Part shown: piece after piece, positions 6,883 through 9,432 of the stretch
How the letters are laid out: each line of letters starts with the position of its first letter
Position numbering within the stretch: position 1 is the first letter of the stretch
DNA from: Verrucomicrobia bacterium UBA6354
Lineage (GTDB): Bacteria; Verrucomicrobiota; Kiritimatiellia; RFP12; UBA1067
Direction of reading: 5' to 3'
NCBI GenBank assembly: GCA_002440145.1
Contig: DJRS01000083.1
Coordinates: 7,085 to 16,516, forward strand
DNA: 9,432 nucleotides
Translations under genes and position numbers: made by a program
Notes under the pieces: model-generated
The model's database searches: none
What the model saw: the letters and a program-made list of their open reading frames with translations, nothing else
What the model was told of the DNA's origin: nothing

Positions 6883-6931
6883 GGACAAAAAAGGGACGGC
6901 TTCCAATCGGGAAGCCGCCCCTTTTTTGTCC
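6883..6931. terminator. Bidirectional rho-independent terminator
   Basis: The arms 6883-6904 and 6910-6931 form a 22-bp stem with a single A/C mismatch (6896 against 6918) and a 5-nt loop (6905-6909). The six A at 6887-6892 pair with six T at 6922-6927, so each strand reads a GC-rich hairpin (with GGCTTCC/GGGAAGCC) followed by a U tract. It sits 18 nt after the cyclase-like stop and 14 nt beyond the nfnB stop of the opposite strand, and so should end both converging transcripts. Confidence 0.92.
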
Positions 6932-6945
6932 GGTCCGCGCGGACG

Positions 6946-8364
6946 TCATTTCCGCGCCAGATAGGCGTTGATGCCGGCCGCCGCGCGCCGTCCCTCGCCC
7001 ATTGCCAGGATGACGGTCGCCGCGCCCAATACGATATCTCCGCCGGCGAAAACGCCCGGGATGGACGTTTCGTTCGTCTCTGGATTCACGACGATATTTC
7101 CGCGCTTGTTGACTTCAAGACCTTTCGTCGTCGCCGGGATGAGCGGATTCGAGGCATTGCCGACGGCGACGACAACGGTATCGACGTCGAGCGTGAATTC
7201 GCTGCCGGGGATCGCGACGGGGCTGCGCCGGCCCGAGGCATCGGGTTCGCCCAGTTCGTATTTCAGGCACTCGAGCCCCTTGACGCGTCCCTTTTCGTCC
7301 CCCAGAACGCGCTTGGCGTTTTGAAGCGTGCGGAACTCCACGCCTTCGTCTTTCGCGTGATGGACTTCTTCCGCGCGCGCGGGCATTTCGGCTTCGCTGC
7401 GGCGATAGACGAGATAGACTTTCTCGGCTCCCAGGCGAAGCGCCATGCGGCTCGCGTCCATGGCGACATTGCCGCCGCCGAGGACGGCGACGCGCTTGCC
7501 GTGCCAATACGGGGTGTCGTTATGTTCTTCGTCGTACGCCTTCATGAGGTTGGCGCGCGTCAGATATTCGTTCGCGCTGAAGACGCCCATGAGGTTCTCG
7601 CCCTCGATGTTCATGAACTTGGGCAAACCGGCACCCGTCCCGACGAAAACCGCGTCGAAGCCGTCCTTGTCCATCAAATCCTTGAGATGGCGCGTGCGCC
7701 CCACGACAAAGTTCGTCTCGACCTTGACGCCGAGCTTCTTGAGCCCGTCAATCTCGTTTTGCACAATGGATTTCGGCAAACGGAATTCGGGGATTCCGTA
7801 GACGAGCACGCCGCCCGGCTTGTGGAAGGCCTCGAACATCGTCACGGCATGGCCGGCGCGTGCGCAGTCCGCCGCGACCGTGATGGACGCGGGACCCGAG
7901 CCCACGACGGCGACCTTCTTTCCGGTTGCGGGCGCCACAGTATCCGACTCGGTCAGGCCCGCCTCGCGGACATGGTCCGCGCAGAAGCGCTCGACGCGCC
8001 CGATGGCGACGGACTTCTCGACGTCTTTCAGGAGCTTGCCCATGGTGCAGAACTTCTGGCACTGCTTTTCCTGCGGGCAGACGCGTCCGCAGACGGCGGG
8101 CAAGAGCGAGGTTTCGCGGATGATCGCGAGCGCGCCTTCGAAGTCGCCTTCGGCCGCTTTCGCGAGGAAGCCGGGAATGTTGATGGCGACGGGGCATCCC
8201 TTCATGCAGGGCTTCGCCGGGCACTGCAAACAACGCGAGGCTTCCGTTTTGGCCATTTCGGCCGTATAGCCGCACGCCACTTCCTTCATGTTGCGGGCGC
8301 GCACGTGCGGTTCCTGTTCGGGCATGGCCTGCGGAGGGATGGCCATTTTTTCTTTCGGTGTCAT
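6946..8364 (-). CDS. nfnB: NADH-dependent reduced ferredoxin:NADP+ oxidoreductase subunit B (NfnB; GltA-type flavoprotein)
   Basis: A 472-residue cytoplasmic iron-sulfur flavoprotein of the glutamate-synthase small-chain family. N-terminal cysteines for two [4Fe-4S] clusters are C45, C48, C53, C57 and C92, C96, C102, C106 (AVCGRVCPQEKQC). The FAD-binding GSGPAS is at 155-160, GGVLVYGIPEFRLPK follows, and the NADP-binding GGGNVAMD is at 296-303. A final AGGD (440-443) with ATVILAMGEGRRAA closes the FAD site. In NfnAB this subunit reduces NADP+ and ferredoxin and holds the bifurcating FAD. Taken alone it could be called GltA/GltD, but pairing with the adjacent nfnA and the absence of a glutamate synthase large subunit favour Nfn. 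The gene is 22 nt downstream of nfnA; AAGGA on the minus strand (8374-8378), 9 nt before the ATG, is a good Shine-Dalgarno. Confidence 0.92.
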   Translation of the reverse strand: MTPKEKMAIPPQAMPEQEPHVRARNMKEVACGYTAEMAKTEASRCLQCPAKPCMKGCPVAINIPGFLAKAAEGDFEGALAIIRETSLLPAVCGRVCPQEKQCQKFCTMGKLLKDVEKSVAIGRVERFCADHVREAGLTESDTVAPATGKKVAVVGSGPASITVAADCARAGHAVTMFEAFHKPGGVLVYGIPEFRLPKSIVQNEIDGLKKLGVKVETNFVVGRTRHLKDLMDKDGFDAVFVGTGAGLPKFMNIEGENLMGVFSANEYLTRANLMKAYDEEHNDTPYWHGKRVAVLGGGNVAMDASRMALRLGAEKVYLVYRRSEAEMPARAEEVHHAKDEGVEFRTLQNAKRVLGDEKGRVKGLECLKYELGEPDASGRRSPVAIPGSEFTLDVDTVVVAVGNASNPLIPATTKGLEVNKRGNIVVNPETNETSIPGVFAGGDIVLGAATVILAMGEGRRAAAGINAYLARK

Positions 8365-8386
8365 GATTCTAAATCCTTGCTTGTGA

Positions 8387-9253
8387 TTATTTGGTTGGGG
8401 CCGAGAAGATGCCGGCCTTGCACAGATGCTCTTTCGCCTTTTGCTCTTCCGCCTTAAAGGAACCCATGCGCTCGAGCATCAGTTCCCAGTCGACCTGGTG
8501 CGCGTCGAATTCGGGTCCGTCCACGCAGACGAATTTCGTCTCGCCGCCCACGGTGATGCGGCAGCCCCCGCACATGCCGGTGCCGTCGATCATGATCGTG
8601 TTGAGGGAGGCGACCGTTTTCACGCCGAAGGGCTTCGTCGTCAACGCGCAGAACTTCATCATGATCGGCGGGCCGATGGCGATGACCTCGTCGACCGCGC
8701 CTTTCTCGCATAGTTCCTTCAGCGGTTCCGTGACGAGTCCCTTGCGCCCCGAAGAGCCGTCGTCCGTCATGAGGATGAGCTTGTCGCCGGCAATGGCCCG
8801 CATCTCGTCCTCCATGACGAAGAGGGACTTGTTGCGGGCGCCCATGATGATGGTCACGTCGTTTCCGGCGGCCTTGAGCGCCTGGGCGATCGGGTGCATC
8901 GGGGCGACGCCGATACCGCCGCCCACGCAAACGACGCGTCCCGTCGGCTTGCCGTTCGTTCCGCGGATGGAGGTCGGACGCCCGAGCGGCCCCACAAGGG
9001 CTCCGAGCGCGTCGCCGACGCCGAGACGCGCGAGTTTCATCGTCGTCGCACCGACAGTCTGATAGATAAGGGTGATCGTGCCGCGCGCGGCATCGGCATC
9101 CGCAATCGTCAAGGGGATGCGTTCGCCATGCTCCGCATCGACCATCAAGATGATGAATTGCCCCGCCTTGCGTTCTTGGGCTATAAGGGGGGCTTCCACG
9201 ACAATCTGGTAGACATTGTCGGACAATTGTTTCTTCTCGAGAATTCTGTTCAT
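8387..9253 (-). CDS. nfnA: NADH-dependent reduced ferredoxin:NADP+ oxidoreductase subunit A (NfnA)
   Basis: A 288-residue NAD- and FAD-binding subunit of the ferredoxin-NADP reductase type, related to dihydroorotate dehydrogenase electron-transfer (PyrK) and sulfide dehydrogenase beta proteins. FAD-binding RIPLTI (45-50) and VGATTMKL (68-74), the nucleotide-binding GGGIGVAP (111-118), and a C-terminal [2Fe-2S] site DGTGMCGGC...C (D223, C228, C231, C243) are all present; NfnA is known for an Asp plus three Cys cluster, matching this pattern. It oxidises NADH and passes electrons to NfnB, linking the NADH, NADPH and ferredoxin pools in anaerobes. ATG 9253 (MNRILEKK) is preferred: the open frame runs to 9358, but that extension crosses the promoter, contains HFHFHFH low-complexity sequence and has no family similarity. 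It is the first gene of the nfnAB unit. Confidence 0.93.
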   Translation of the reverse strand: MNRILEKKQLSDNVYQIVVEAPLIAQERKAGQFIILMVDAEHGERIPLTIADADAARGTITLIYQTVGATTMKLARLGVGDALGALVGPLGRPTSIRGTNGKPTGRVVCVGGGIGVAPMHPIAQALKAAGNDVTIIMGARNKSLFVMEDEMRAIAGDKLILMTDDGSSGRKGLVTEPLKELCEKGAVDEVIAIGPPIMMKFCALTTKPFGVKTVASLNTIMIDGTGMCGGCRITVGGETKFVCVDGPEFDAHQVDWELMLERMGSFKAEEQKAKEHLCKAGIFSAPTK

Positions 9254-9263
9254 ATTGCTTACT

Positions 9264-9272
9264 ATTGTAGCA
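9264..9272 (-). promoter_or_regulatory. Extended -10 promoter of nfnAB
   Basis: On the minus strand TGCTACAAT forms an extended -10 element (TGn plus TACAAT, 9264-9269) in an AT-rich patch. No convincing -35 hexamer is seen at 16-18 bp. Ten bases separate it from the nfnA ATG (9253), so the predicted transcript has a leader of only about 3-4 nt, without room for a Shine-Dalgarno sequence. Confidence 0.6.
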
Positions 9273-9330
9273 TATTTTACGTGAAAATGGAAGTGAAAGT
9301 GTGCTGGAGTCTCCCCGGCCAAACCATGCG

Positions 9331-9383
9331 GACCGCAGTCCCCTGCGGCCCGTCGCACCCACCACCAGACCGCGAAGCGGTCT
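9331..9383. repeat. Pair of GC-rich palindromes, REP-like
   Basis: Two short inverted repeats lie close together: CCGCAG/CTGCGG (9333-9338 and 9343-9348, loop TCCC) and AGACCGC/GCGGTCT (9367-9373 and 9377-9383, loop GAA). They sit upstream of the nfnA promoter in a stretch (9273-9432) with no supportable gene. Neither is followed by a clear U tract on either strand within a few bases, though the second has TTTTTAGAG before it on the minus strand. They may be intergenic repeat elements or weak terminators of something beyond the window. Confidence 0.4.
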
Positions 9384-9432
9384 CTCTAAAAACCTGTTCG
9401 CTTGTGTTAGTGAGCGGTACCCGCGGAGCCCA

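Noticed and set aside
7321..8457. Plus-strand open frame of 378 codons opposite nfnB
   Set aside because: It is antisense to the clear NfnB coding sequence, spans the nfnA-nfnB gap and has no recognisable domain.
9254..9358. Upstream extension of nfnA to ATG 9358
   Set aside because: It would translate across the promoter and gives a low-complexity HFHFHFH segment absent from NfnA proteins; ATG 9253 gives the usual length.
9367..9383. AGACCGC/GCGGTCT hairpin as a rho-independent terminator
   Set aside because: The stem is short and followed by CTCTAAAAA on the plus strand and GGTGGTGGG on the minus strand, so no U tract follows.

Overview
This 9.4 kb window is GC-rich bacterial DNA with tightly packed genes. 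There are five co-directional genes on the plus strand (307-5663), then a sixth plus-strand gene behind its own promoter (5710-6864). Two minus-strand genes (9253 back to 6946) converge on it. No tRNA, rRNA, CRISPR array, insertion sequence or phage gene was seen. The strict-anaerobe enzyme pair NfnAB, the style of the RecN protein and a GspC/PilP-like secreted protein suggest a fermentative anaerobe, possibly of the Planctomycetes-Verrucomicrobia-Chlamydiae group. That placement is inference; nothing in the window fixes the taxon.

Layout. Positions 1-290 hold no convincing gene, only short repeats and hairpins. An extended -10 promoter at 291-299 lies directly against the start of a stand-alone ADP-dependent NAD(P)HX dehydratase (nnrD, 307-1164). 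This is followed, with 4-nt stop/start overlaps or 1-3 nt gaps, by a DUF1343/NamZ-type protein (1161-2285), an unrecognised exported coiled-coil protein (2282-3115), a PlsC-type acyltransferase (3119-3958) and the DNA-repair ATPase RecN (3960-5663). This is a classic operon. It mixes metabolite repair, cell-wall or lipid functions and DNA repair.

A strong promoter (TTGAAA, 16 bp, TGGTATAAT) overlaps the recN stop. Its predicted transcript begins at or next to a 13-codon mini-ORF whose stop overlaps the start of a sugar-phosphate-cyclase (3-dehydroquinate synthase superfamily) homologue. That protein keeps the NAD-binding motifs but has lost several catalytic and metal-binding residues. It is the most unusual gene here.

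A near-perfect 22-bp hairpin at 6883-6931, with A and T tracts in its arms, acts as a shared terminator for the converging units. On the minus strand, nfnA then nfnB encode the two subunits of NADH-dependent reduced ferredoxin:NADP+ oxidoreductase (electron-bifurcating transhydrogenase). They are transcribed from an extended -10 element 10 nt upstream of nfnA. The last ~150 bases hold two GC-rich palindromes resembling intergenic repeat elements.

Across the window, all three visible promoters sit 7-10 nt upstream of an ATG. This implies leaderless or nearly leaderless mRNAs for first genes, while internal operon genes often carry ordinary Shine-Dalgarno sequences.
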